Part shown: one piece after another, positions 7,915 to 13,618 of the stretch | How positions within the stretch are numbered: the first letter of the stretch is position 1 | How the letters are laid out: the number at the start of each line of letters is the position of its first letter | NCBI GenBank assembly: GCA_015661795.1 | Contig: DQVJ01000280.1 | Coordinates: 1 to 13,885 of the forward strand | Length of the DNA stretch: 13,885 nucleotides | DNA from: Sulfurovum sp. | Lineage (GTDB): Bacteria > Campylobacterota > Campylobacteria > Campylobacterales > Sulfurovaceae | Direction: 5' to 3' | Translations under genes and position numbers: made by a program | The notes under the pieces: generated by a model | Databases searched by the model: none | Seen by the model: the letters and a program-made list of their open reading frames with translations, nothing else | What the model was told of the DNA's origin: nothing

Positions 7915-8802
7915 ATGAAGAAAACTTTAAAAGTTATAGGATTTATAGCGTTCATTGCTGTTTCTCCTATAACTGCTGATGCCCTTAAAAATTCCCTGAC
8001 AAACATTTTAAATGAAAATGACACACCAGGCATGGTAAATCTAGATGGTATCAGTATTAGCGGAAAAACAAAACCTCAAGCCAAACAAAATACTTTGGCA
8101 CAATCAAGACCTCCTAACACAATCATCTCAACACAGAAGGGATATAAAATCCGTAAAAGTGAAGCAGATGCTTTTTTGAAAAATGTTACCAAAGGGAAAG
8201 TAGATGATTTTGACAGACTTCCTAAAAAACAGCAAAAATTAGTTATCAAAGAATTGGTTAAAATACATACACTTAAAAATGTTAAAAGTAGACCAGCTAC
8301 AGCAGTGGTAGCAACTGTAAATGGTATATCTATTACGAAAAAAGAAGCGGATGATTTTTTAAAGACAGTCTCATCAGGTAGAGCAAAGGATTTTGATAAA
8401 CTTGATAATAAGCAACGTAAAATACTTATAGGAGATTTAGCAAGACCCATTGTTATAACTGATATAGCTGATAAAAATTTAACAGCTGAAGAAAAAGATG
8501 CAGCATTAAAACAATTATGGATTAGAAAGCAAAGAGAAAATATTGATGTAAGTAGTGAAGAAATGTTAGCATTATATGAAGCAAAAAAAGAAAAAGCTTT
8601 AGCTGCAAACCCTAATGCAGAAATCCCTCCATATATTAGTATAGGTGATGTACTCAAGAATGAAATATTTGAGAAAAAAATGATGGAAAGACTGATGAAG
8701 GATGCTAATATTGAGATACATTATGAAGCAGTTAGACCTCTTGACGTAAATAATTCTCTAAATGATATGAATCAAACACAACATAAAAAGGAAACAACAT
8801 GA
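7915..8802 (+). CDS. Secreted SurA_N-like protein without parvulin domain, duplicated N-module
   Basis: A 295-aa precursor with an N-terminal signal peptide (about 1-21). I do not know a named family for it. It contains two copies of a SurA_N-like module: about 76-119 (YKIRKSEADAFLK...FDRLPKKQQKLVIKEL) and about 134-182 (VNGISITKKEADDFLK...FDKLDNKQRKILIGDL). Each resembles residues 27-70 of the upstream parvulin protein. It continues like that protein up to the helix with QLWIRKQ (Trp202) and SSEEMLALYEAK, then skips the catalytic domain and resumes after IPPY with a C-terminal helix ending KDANIEIHY (about 262-270). No parvulin motifs (HARHILV, GGDLG, FGYH) are present, so isomerase activity is not expected. 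An N/Q/K-rich tail of about 25 residues follows. It starts 31 nt after the parvulin gene and overlaps the next gene by 4 nt. Probable role: periplasmic holdase or partner chaperone (inference). Confidence 0.8.
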   Translation: MKKTLKVIGFIAFIAVSPITADALKNSLTNILNENDTPGMVNLDGISISGKTKPQAKQNTLAQSRPPNTIISTQKGYKIRKSEADAFLKNVTKGKVDDFDRLPKKQQKLVIKELVKIHTLKNVKSRPATAVVATVNGISITKKEADDFLKTVSSGRAKDFDKLDNKQRKILIGDLARPIVITDIADKNLTAEEKDAALKQLWIRKQRENIDVSSEEMLALYEAKKEKALAANPNAEIPPYISIGDVLKNEIFEKKMMERLMKDANIEIHYEAVRPLDVNNSLNDMNQTQHKKETT

Positions 8803-9281
8803 TAAAATTAATAACAGCATTGGGGCTGGTATTTGTATTGGGAACTACAACTGCCATGGCTGCCACAGCTGCTACAGTCAATGGTATGGAAATTACAGTT
8901 GCAGAAGCAGATAAAGCACTTGAAACACTTACCAAAGGTAAAATGACATGGGCTAAACTTCCAAAAGAAGGCAAGACAAAACTTATTCAAATGATGGCAC
9001 CTTCAAAACTAGTATCAGAAGCTGCAAAAAAAGAGTTAACAAAAAAAGAAAAAGAAGCAGCAATAGCTGGTTTCTGGATGCAAAAAAGAATGTCAAAAAT
9101 GAGTATTTCAGATAAAATGGCTAAAAATGCTTATGAGAAAATGAAGAAAGCAGCACAAGCGGCAAAAAGTAAACAAAAAATACCACCATTTGACAAAGCA
9201 AAACAAAGTATTAAAATTCAACTTGCACAAGAAGAAGTTGTAAGTGGATTGATGAAAAAAGCAAATATAAAAATAAAATAA
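8799..9281 (+). CDS. Small secreted SurA_N-like protein without parvulin domain
   Basis: A 160-aa, very lysine-rich precursor. The signal peptide is 1-21, ending AMA/AT, a textbook cleavage site. The mature part aligns by eye with both upstream proteins: VNGMEITVAEADKALETL (27-44), KLPKEGKTKLIQMM (53-66), a helix with EAAIAGFWMQKRM (Trp93), SISDKMAKNAYEKMKK (102-117), then a short linker ending in IPPF where a parvulin domain would sit, and a C-terminal helix closing with KKANIKIK. It is a minimal single-module version of the 295-aa neighbour. The start ATG overlaps the preceding TGA (ATGA at 8799-8802) and has AAGGAA at about 8788-8793, so translation is probably coupled. It ends 21 nt before fba. 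No catalytic residues are recognisable; a chaperone role is an inference from homology to the SurA core. Confidence 0.82.
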   Translation: MIKLITALGLVFVLGTTTAMAATAATVNGMEITVAEADKALETLTKGKMTWAKLPKEGKTKLIQMMAPSKLVSEAAKKELTKKEKEAAIAGFWMQKRMSKMSISDKMAKNAYEKMKKAAQAAKSKQKIPPFDKAKQSIKIQLAQEEVVSGLMKKANIKIK

Positions 9282-9302
9282 TATTTTAAGAGGAAGTTTT
9301 AA

Positions 9303-10376
9303 ATGTCTACAAAAGTATTAGATATGGTCAATGTAGGTGTAGTGACAGGGAATAACCTTCAAAAACTATTTCAAGTAGCTAAAGATGAAGGATTTGCTTT
9401 ACCTGCGGTGAATGTTGTAAGTACTTCTTCTATCAATGCTGTACTTGAAGCAGCAAAAAAAGTAAACTCCCCTGTGATTATTCAGTTTTCTAATGGTGGA
9501 GCAGCATACTACGCTGGCAAAGGTTTACCCTCGGATAAAGCAGCTGTTTTAGGGGCGATATCTGGTGCGAAACATGTGTATACTGTTGCAGAAGCATATG
9601 GTGTACCTGTAGTGCTTCATACTGATCATGCTGCAAGAAAATTATTGCCATGGATTGACGCTCTTTTAGATGCAAGTGAAGCACATTTTAAGATACATGG
9701 TGTACCTTTGTTTTCATCACATATGATAGACCTATCAGAAGAGCCTATTGAAGAGAATATTGCCACGTGTAAGATATATCTTGAACGCATGAGTAAAATG
9801 GGTATGACTTTGGAAATAGAATTAGGTGTAACAGGTGGAGAAGAAGATGGTGTTGACAATACTGATATTGATAATTCACTACTCTATACGCAGCCTGAAG
9901 AAGTGGCCTATGCCTATGAAGAGTTGATGAAAGTCTCTCCTAATTTTACTATTGCAGCATCCTTTGGTAATGTGCATGGCGTATATAAACCTGGAAATGT
10001 AAGCTTAACACCCAAGATACTCGATAACTCTCAAAAATATATTGAAGAGAAATATAATACTTCTGTTAAGCCTGTAGATTTTGTATTCCATGGTGGTTCA
10101 GGTTCTGAATTGTCTGATATTCGCGAAGCTATCAGTTATGGTGCAATCAAGATGAATATAGACACAGATACCCAGTGGGCGTTTTGGGATGGTGTAAGAC
10201 ATTATGTCAATGAGCATAAAGACTATCTTCAGGGTCAAATAGGTAATCCAGAAGGTGAAGATAAGCCCAATAAATCTCACTATGACCCACGTAAATGGAT
10301 ACGTGCTGCTGAAGTTTCTATGATAGCCAGACTTGAACAAGCATTTAATGATTTAAATTGTGTTGGACGTAATTAA
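9303..10376 (+). CDS. fba: Class II fructose-bisphosphate aldolase (zinc-dependent)
   Basis: Reversibly cleaves fructose 1,6-bisphosphate to dihydroxyacetone phosphate and glyceraldehyde 3-phosphate; in Campylobacterota it mainly serves gluconeogenesis. The 357-aa protein is of the long class IIA type. Active-site residues are Asp108-His109 in LHTDHAARK, Glu174 in LEIELGVTGG, His225 in NVHGVYKPGN, His263 in FHGGSGS and Asn285 in NIDTDTQ. These sit within one residue of the E. coli FbaA numbering (D109, H110, H226, H264, N286). The start ATG has AGAGGAAG upstream at normal spacing. No promoter was evident in the 21-nt gap, so it is probably read from the parvulin operon. The last 17 nt overlap the next gene. 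Confidence 0.97.
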   Translation: MSTKVLDMVNVGVVTGNNLQKLFQVAKDEGFALPAVNVVSTSSINAVLEAAKKVNSPVIIQFSNGGAAYYAGKGLPSDKAAVLGAISGAKHVYTVAEAYGVPVVLHTDHAARKLLPWIDALLDASEAHFKIHGVPLFSSHMIDLSEEPIEENIATCKIYLERMSKMGMTLEIELGVTGGEEDGVDNTDIDNSLLYTQPEEVAYAYEELMKVSPNFTIAASFGNVHGVYKPGNVSLTPKILDNSQKYIEEKYNTSVKPVDFVFHGGSGSELSDIREAISYGAIKMNIDTDTQWAFWDGVRHYVNEHKDYLQGQIGNPEGEDKPNKSHYDPRKWIRAAEVSMIARLEQAFNDLNCVGRN

Positions 10377-11259
10377 ACCTTCGCCTATAGATACTATTAC
10401 CTTTGAAGGACACTCTTTTTATTTAAAGAGAGATGACTTCCTTCATCCAGATTTCACTGGTAATAAAGCCCGTAAATTTCACTACTTTTTAGAAAATGAT
10501 TTTCCCGATATATCTACACTGGTCTCATATGGTTCTGCACAGTCTAATGCTATGTATTCTCTTTCTGTACTTGCTTTAATGAAAGGATGGAGATTTAAAT
10601 ATTATGTGGAACATATAGCAGGATATTTGAAAGAAAATCCCCATGGAAATTATAAGGCAGCACTTAAAAATGGAATGCATATTCAGGAACAAAAAGTAGA
10701 TGATATAGAGAACTTTGGGAAAAATACTTTGTTCATAGAAGAAGGTGGACGACAAAAAGAGGCTGCCTATGGTATAAAAATTTTAGCCAATGAAATTATA
10801 CAGTGGCAAAAATCAAAAAATATTAAGCACTTAAATATATTTTTACCCTCAGGGACAGGAACAACAGCACTGTTTTTACAAAAATATTTACCACTTAATA
10901 CTGTCCATACAAATCCCTGTGTAGGGGATAGTACATATTTGAAAAAACAGTTTCTAGAACTTGACACAAATGAAAAAAATCATCCAAAGATTTTGACTTT
11001 ATCTAAAAAGCATCATTTTGGAAAACTTTATAGAGAAAATTACAAAATTTGGCTAAAATTACAACAGCAAACGGGAGTGATTTTTGATCTACTCTATGAC
11101 CCTTTGGGATGGCGAACACTGTTAGCACATCGTGAAGTTATATGTCAGCCTACACTCTATATACATCAAGGCGGTGTGTTAGGTAATGAGAGTATGCTCC
11201 CTAGATATGAACGAAAATATAACAAAGAAGAGTTAGAAAATGAAAATATTTTACAGTAA
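10360..11259 (+). CDS. Fold-type II PLP enzyme, ACC deaminase/D-cysteine desulfhydrase-like
   Basis: A 299-aa cytosolic protein with the PLP-lysine motif FTGNKARKF (Lys36 as the Schiff-base residue), a YGSAQSNAMYSLSVLA segment (57-72) matching the substrate loop of ACC deaminase/D-cysteine desulfhydrases, a glycine-rich phosphate loop SGTGTTALF (164-172), and a closing YIHQGGVLGNESML block. It is shorter than typical ACC deaminases (about 325-340 aa), and the QSN motif is followed by Ala where His or Gln is usual, so the substrate may differ. It could be a desulfhydrase, a deaminase or something else. The start is uncertain: GTG 10360 or TTG 10363, both inside the end of fba and without a clear ribosome site; an in-frame stop at 10354-10356 excludes longer versions. 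It probably depends on translational coupling. It overlaps hisD by 20 nt. Confidence 0.82.
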   Translation: MLDVIKPSPIDTITFEGHSFYLKRDDFLHPDFTGNKARKFHYFLENDFPDISTLVSYGSAQSNAMYSLSVLALMKGWRFKYYVEHIAGYLKENPHGNYKAALKNGMHIQEQKVDDIENFGKNTLFIEEGGRQKEAAYGIKILANEIIQWQKSKNIKHLNIFLPSGTGTTALFLQKYLPLNTVHTNPCVGDSTYLKKQFLELDTNEKNHPKILTLSKKHHFGKLYRENYKIWLKLQQQTGVIFDLLYDPLGWRTLLAHREVICQPTLYIHQGGVLGNESMLPRYERKYNKEELENENILQ

Positions 11260-12532
11260 TGACGATACTTTTGAAGCAAATTTCAATGAGCTTTTAGCAC
11301 GTGGTAAGATGGACATAGAAGGTGTGACAAACATTGTTTCAGGTCTATTAAAAGAGATACAAACTGAGGGTAACACTGCACTTAAAGCTCAAATTGCAAA
11401 GTTTGATAGATGGGAACCAAAAGTTGATGCAGAACTTCTTGTAAGCACTGACGATATGGCAAAGGCGTATGATAATATAGATCCTACACTTCGTGATGCA
11501 TTACATTTAGCCTATGACCGCATAGAGTCGTACCATCAAAAACTTATGCCTAAAACGTGGATGGATACAGAAGAAAATGGGACTATTTTGGGGCAAAAAG
11601 TGACTGCTGTTGATTGTGCAGGGCTTTATATTCCGGGGGGAAAAGCAGCATATCCCTCTTCGCTACTCATGAATGTCATACCAGCTCAAGTTGCAGGTGT
11701 GGAAGAGATAGTTGTTTGTACCCCAGCTCCTGACAATGAACTCAATGAACTACTTCTTGCTGCATGTCACCTTTGTAAAGTCACAAAAGTTTTTCGTGTA
11801 GGTGGAGCATCTGCTATAGCTGCGATGGCGTATGGAACGGAGACTATCCCTAAAGTAGATGTCATCACAGGACCTGGTAATATATTTGTAGCTACTGCTA
11901 AGAAGTTAGTCTATGGTGAAGTAAATATAGACATGATAGCAGGCCCTTCAGAGATAGGTATACTGGCAGATGAGACAGCAAGAGAAGACTACATAGCCAT
12001 TGACTTACTTAGCCAAGCAGAACACGACGAAATGGCAAGCTCCATACTCATCACCACAGATGCAGACTTGGCCAATAGAGTGAGTGACAAGGTAGAAGAG
12101 TTTCTCACTACGCTAAGCCGTGAAGAGATAGCTAGAAAGTCTATAGAAGAACGTGGTGCCATTATCGTAACATCTACGATGAAAGAAGCGATAAACCTCA
12201 TGAATGAGATAGCACCAGAACATTTAGAAGTCATCACGAAAGACCCTATGGCACTATTAGATGACATTAAACACGCAGGAGCCATCTTCTTAGGTGAGAA
12301 CACACCTGAGCCTATAGGTGACTATGTAGCGGGGCCTAACCATACACTTCCTACAGGTGGAACGGCTAAGTTTTACTCACCACTGTCTGTAGATAATTTC
12401 TTGAAGAAGTCTTCTATTATTTCTATGTCTAAAAAAGGAATGGAAGAGATAGGAGAGCAGTGTGCGTTGATTGCGAATACTGAGGGGTTGACTGCACATG
12501 AGGAGAGTGTTCGGATTCGCTTGAGAGGATGA
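11240..12532 (+). CDS. hisD: Histidinol dehydrogenase
   Basis: Catalyses the last two steps of histidine synthesis, oxidising L-histidinol to L-histidine with two NAD+. The 430-aa length is normal. The family signature runs from IDMIAGPSEIGILAD (230-244) to DLLSQAEHD (255-263). Zinc ligands are Gln259, His262, Asp361 and His420, and the catalytic pair is Glu327-His328 in APEHLE; all match the E. coli enzyme within one residue. GLYIPGG and GPGN NAD/substrate loops are present. It starts 20 nt inside the PLP-enzyme gene, with a GAAGAG-like ribosome site upstream, and is the last gene of the probable operon. No other his genes are in the window, consistent with scattered his genes in Campylobacterota. 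A six-G run at 11635-11640 encodes the conserved glycines of IPGG. Confidence 0.97.
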   Translation: MKIFYSNDDTFEANFNELLARGKMDIEGVTNIVSGLLKEIQTEGNTALKAQIAKFDRWEPKVDAELLVSTDDMAKAYDNIDPTLRDALHLAYDRIESYHQKLMPKTWMDTEENGTILGQKVTAVDCAGLYIPGGKAAYPSSLLMNVIPAQVAGVEEIVVCTPAPDNELNELLLAACHLCKVTKVFRVGGASAIAAMAYGTETIPKVDVITGPGNIFVATAKKLVYGEVNIDMIAGPSEIGILADETAREDYIAIDLLSQAEHDEMASSILITTDADLANRVSDKVEEFLTTLSREEIARKSIEERGAIIVTSTMKEAINLMNEIAPEHLEVITKDPMALLDDIKHAGAIFLGENTPEPIGDYVAGPNHTLPTGGTAKFYSPLSVDNFLKKSSIISMSKKGMEEIGEQCALIANTEGLTAHEESVRIRLRG

Positions 12533-12571
12533 AAATAATTGTAATAGTCTAGACCCTTAAAAAATTATAGG

Positions 12572-12688
12572 TTTTCTGTAGGGTGTTGTCTCCTGACAAC
12601 ACCGATAATTGGCAGATAATAAAGCCAATGATTAGCACAAATATTTGAATTAAAAAGGTGTTGTAAGGGGCACAACACACTACGAAAA
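12572..12688. repeat. REPIN-like inverted pair of GTAG-headed palindromes
   Basis: Two copies of a 32-33-nt unit face each other with 53 nt between them. Left copy, 12572-12603 (+): TTTTC, T, GTAG, then an imperfect palindrome whose core is GTGTTGT/ACAACAC. Right copy, 12657-12688 (read on -): TTTTC, GTAG, then GTGTTGT, a 7-nt loop, ACAACACC. A GTAG tetranucleotide directly before a small palindrome, in inverted pairs about 100 nt long, is the defining layout of REP doublets (REPINs/BIMEs) moved by RAYT transposases in other bacteria. No RAYT gene is in the window and no clear target-site duplication was seen. Confidence 0.6.
12582..12603. repeat. Perfect 9-bp hairpin after hisD (left REP-like palindrome)
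   Basis: GGTGTTGTC (12582-12590), loop TCCT, and GACAACACC (12595-12603) form a perfect stem. It lies 50 nt after the hisD stop and could act as an mRNA 3'-end stabiliser, but no T-run follows on the + strand, so I do not call it an intrinsic terminator. It is the left half of the REPIN-like pair. Confidence 0.7.
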
Positions 12689-12751
12689 GACAGAACTATC
12701 CTCATAAAAGATAACTTATAATCGAAAATAAAAATGATTGTTGAAAATAAA

Positions 12752-12828
12752 TGGCGCGGTGGACGAGACTCGAACTCGCGACCCCCTGCGTGACAGGCAG
12801 GTATTCTAACCAACTGAACTACCACCGC
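12752..12828 (-). tRNA. tRNA-Asp (anticodon GTC), copy 1
   Basis: 77 nt including an encoded CCA. Acceptor GCGGTGG pairs with CCACCGC; the anticodon stem CCTGC/GCAGG encloses loop CTGTCAC, giving anticodon GTC; the T-loop has GTTCGAGTC. Identical to the copy at 13356-13432. Last gene of the array. Confidence 0.97.
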
Positions 12829-12885
12829 ATACCAATAAGAACGTAAAATGAATAAAATTCATCTTTACTTACGCTAACGCTGTGT

Positions 12886-12940
12886 TGTCTTCAGCAGACA
12901 GCTTTCGCACTAGTGCTTTAAAAAAGATATTATCTTTTTT
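12886..12940. repeat. Cluster of small palindromes between tRNA-Asp and tRNA-Val
   Basis: Three inverted repeats in 55 nt: TGTCT-loop-AGACA (12886-12900), the 10-nt palindrome GCACTAGTGC (12907-12916), and AAAAAAGATA / TATCTTTTTT (12920-12940, one base between arms). GTGTTGTCT at 12882-12890 also occurs at 12583-12591 in the REPIN-like pair. This may be a decayed repeat or processing structures in the tRNA precursor; the A/T hairpin is too weak to call a terminator. Confidence 0.4.
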
Positions 12941-12949
12941 GTTAATGTG

Positions 12950-12963
12950 TGACACGAATGTCA
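12950..12963 (-). other. UUCG-loop hairpin abutting tRNA-Val 3' end
   Basis: On the transcribed strand TGACA, TTCG, TGTCA form a 5-bp stem with a UUCG tetraloop, starting immediately after the encoded CCA of tRNA-Val (12964). It may guide 3' processing of the precursor. The second tRNA-Val copy lacks it. Confidence 0.45.
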
Positions 12964-13039
12964 TGGTGGTCGCTATAAGACTCGAACTTATGACATCTAC
13001 CTTGTAAGGGTAGCGCTCTACCAACTGAGCTAAGCGACC
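12964..13039 (-). tRNA. tRNA-Val (anticodon TAC), copy 1
   Basis: 76 nt with encoded CCA. Acceptor GGTCGCT/AGCGACC; anticodon stem CTACC/GGTAG with loop CTTACAA, anticodon TAC; T-loop GTTCGAGTC. Identical to the copy at 13183-13258. Confidence 0.97.
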
Positions 13040-13073
13040 GTATATTGAACTGTGATTATACCGTATTAAACTT

Positions 13074-13149
13074 TGGCGACCCCTAAAGGATTTGAACCTC
13101 TGTTTTTACGTTGAAAACGTAATATCCTTGGCCACTAGATGAAAGGGTC
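13074..13149 (-). tRNA. tRNA-Glu (anticodon TTC)
   Basis: 76 nt with encoded CCA. Acceptor GACCCTT pairs with AGGGGTC through one G-T wobble; anticodon stem TTACG/CGTAA with loop TTTTCAA, anticodon TTC; T-loop GTTCAAATC. The only single-copy tRNA in the array, lying between the two identical tRNA-Val genes. Confidence 0.97.
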
Positions 13150-13182
13150 ATCAGATACCGATAAACAGTTATTTGTTAATAA

Positions 13183-13258
13183 TGGTGGTCGCTATAAGAC
13201 TCGAACTTATGACATCTACCTTGTAAGGGTAGCGCTCTACCAACTGAGCTAAGCGACC
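13183..13258 (-). tRNA. tRNA-Val (anticodon TAC), copy 2
   Basis: 76 nt with encoded CCA, base-for-base identical to the copy at 12964-13039. The flanks differ beyond the few bases next to the gene, so duplication is either old or limited to the mature tRNA by gene conversion. Confidence 0.97.
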
Positions 13259-13275
13259 GTAACATCGTTTTATAG

Positions 13276-13351
13276 TGGTGACCCTTCATGGATTCGAACC
13301 ATGGGCCCACTCCTTAAAAGGGAGTTGCTCTACCAACTGAGCTAAAAGGTC
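13276..13351 (-). tRNA. tRNA-Lys (anticodon TTT), copy 1
   Basis: 76 nt with encoded CCA. Acceptor GACCTTT/AAGGGTC with one wobble; anticodon stem ACTCC/GGAGT with loop CTTTTAA, anticodon TTT; T-loop GTTCGAATC. Identical to the copy at 13457-13532; only 4 nt separate it from tRNA-Asp copy 2. Confidence 0.97.
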
Positions 13352-13355
13352 ACAC

Positions 13356-13432
13356 TGGCGCGGTGGACGAGACTCGAACTCGCGACCCCCTGCGTGACAG
13401 GCAGGTATTCTAACCAACTGAACTACCACCGC
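13356..13432 (-). tRNA. tRNA-Asp (anticodon GTC), copy 2
   Basis: 77 nt with encoded CCA, identical to the copy at 12752-12828. It lies between the two tRNA-Lys genes. Confidence 0.97.
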
Positions 13433-13456
13433 ACATAACACTATAAATTGTAAAAA

Positions 13457-13532
13457 TGGTGACCCTTCATGGATTCGAACCATGGGCCCACTCCTTAAAA
13501 GGGAGTTGCTCTACCAACTGAGCTAAAAGGTC
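13457..13532 (-). tRNA. tRNA-Lys (anticodon TTT), copy 2
   Basis: 76 nt with encoded CCA, identical to the copy at 13276-13351. First gene of the array; its 5' end is 37 nt downstream of the -10 box of the consensus promoter. Confidence 0.97.
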
Positions 13533-13569
13533 ATATTTAACATCCTTATTACTTGAATAAGTGGACGGA

Positions 13570-13598
13570 ATTATAGCCAAGAGTCTCTTTATTGTCAA
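13570..13598 (-). promoter_or_regulatory. Consensus sigma-70 promoter of the tRNA array
   Basis: On the - strand, TTGACA (13593-13598), exactly 17 nt, then TATAAT (13570-13575): both hexamers and the spacing are perfect consensus. It sits between the cinA stop and the first tRNA-Lys and should drive the whole seven-tRNA array. A full -35 consensus is unusual in this AT-rich, Campylobacterota-like genome and fits a strong stable-RNA promoter. Confidence 0.88.
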
Positions 13599-13618
13599 GA
13601 GGTTTATAGAGAAATATT

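Larger units (their letters stand above)
12533..12751. other. Intergenic region between hisD and the tRNA array
   Basis: 219 nt without a credible gene. It holds the REPIN-like inverted pair (12572-12688). Next to the 3' end of tRNA-Asp it has an A/T stretch that reads T-rich on the - strand (12721-12751), where the tRNA transcript probably ends. hisD and the tRNA array converge here. Confidence 0.7.

Noticed and set aside
12582..12603. Intrinsic terminator of hisD
   Set aside because: The 9-bp stem is perfect but no T-run follows on the + strand; the GTAG-headed duplicate in inverse orientation explains it better as a REP-like element.
12565..12825. Open frame beginning VVQLVRIPACHAGG on the - strand, and similar frames at 13286-13483 and 13467-13706
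   Set aside because: These are translations of tRNA-Asp and tRNA-Lys sequence, a well-known source of false protein predictions; the repeated peptide comes from identical tRNA copies.
12752..13532. Regularly spaced identical repeats suggesting a CRISPR array
   Set aside because: Every repeat folds as a complete tRNA with anticodon and encoded CCA; spacers are irregular in length and there is no cas gene.
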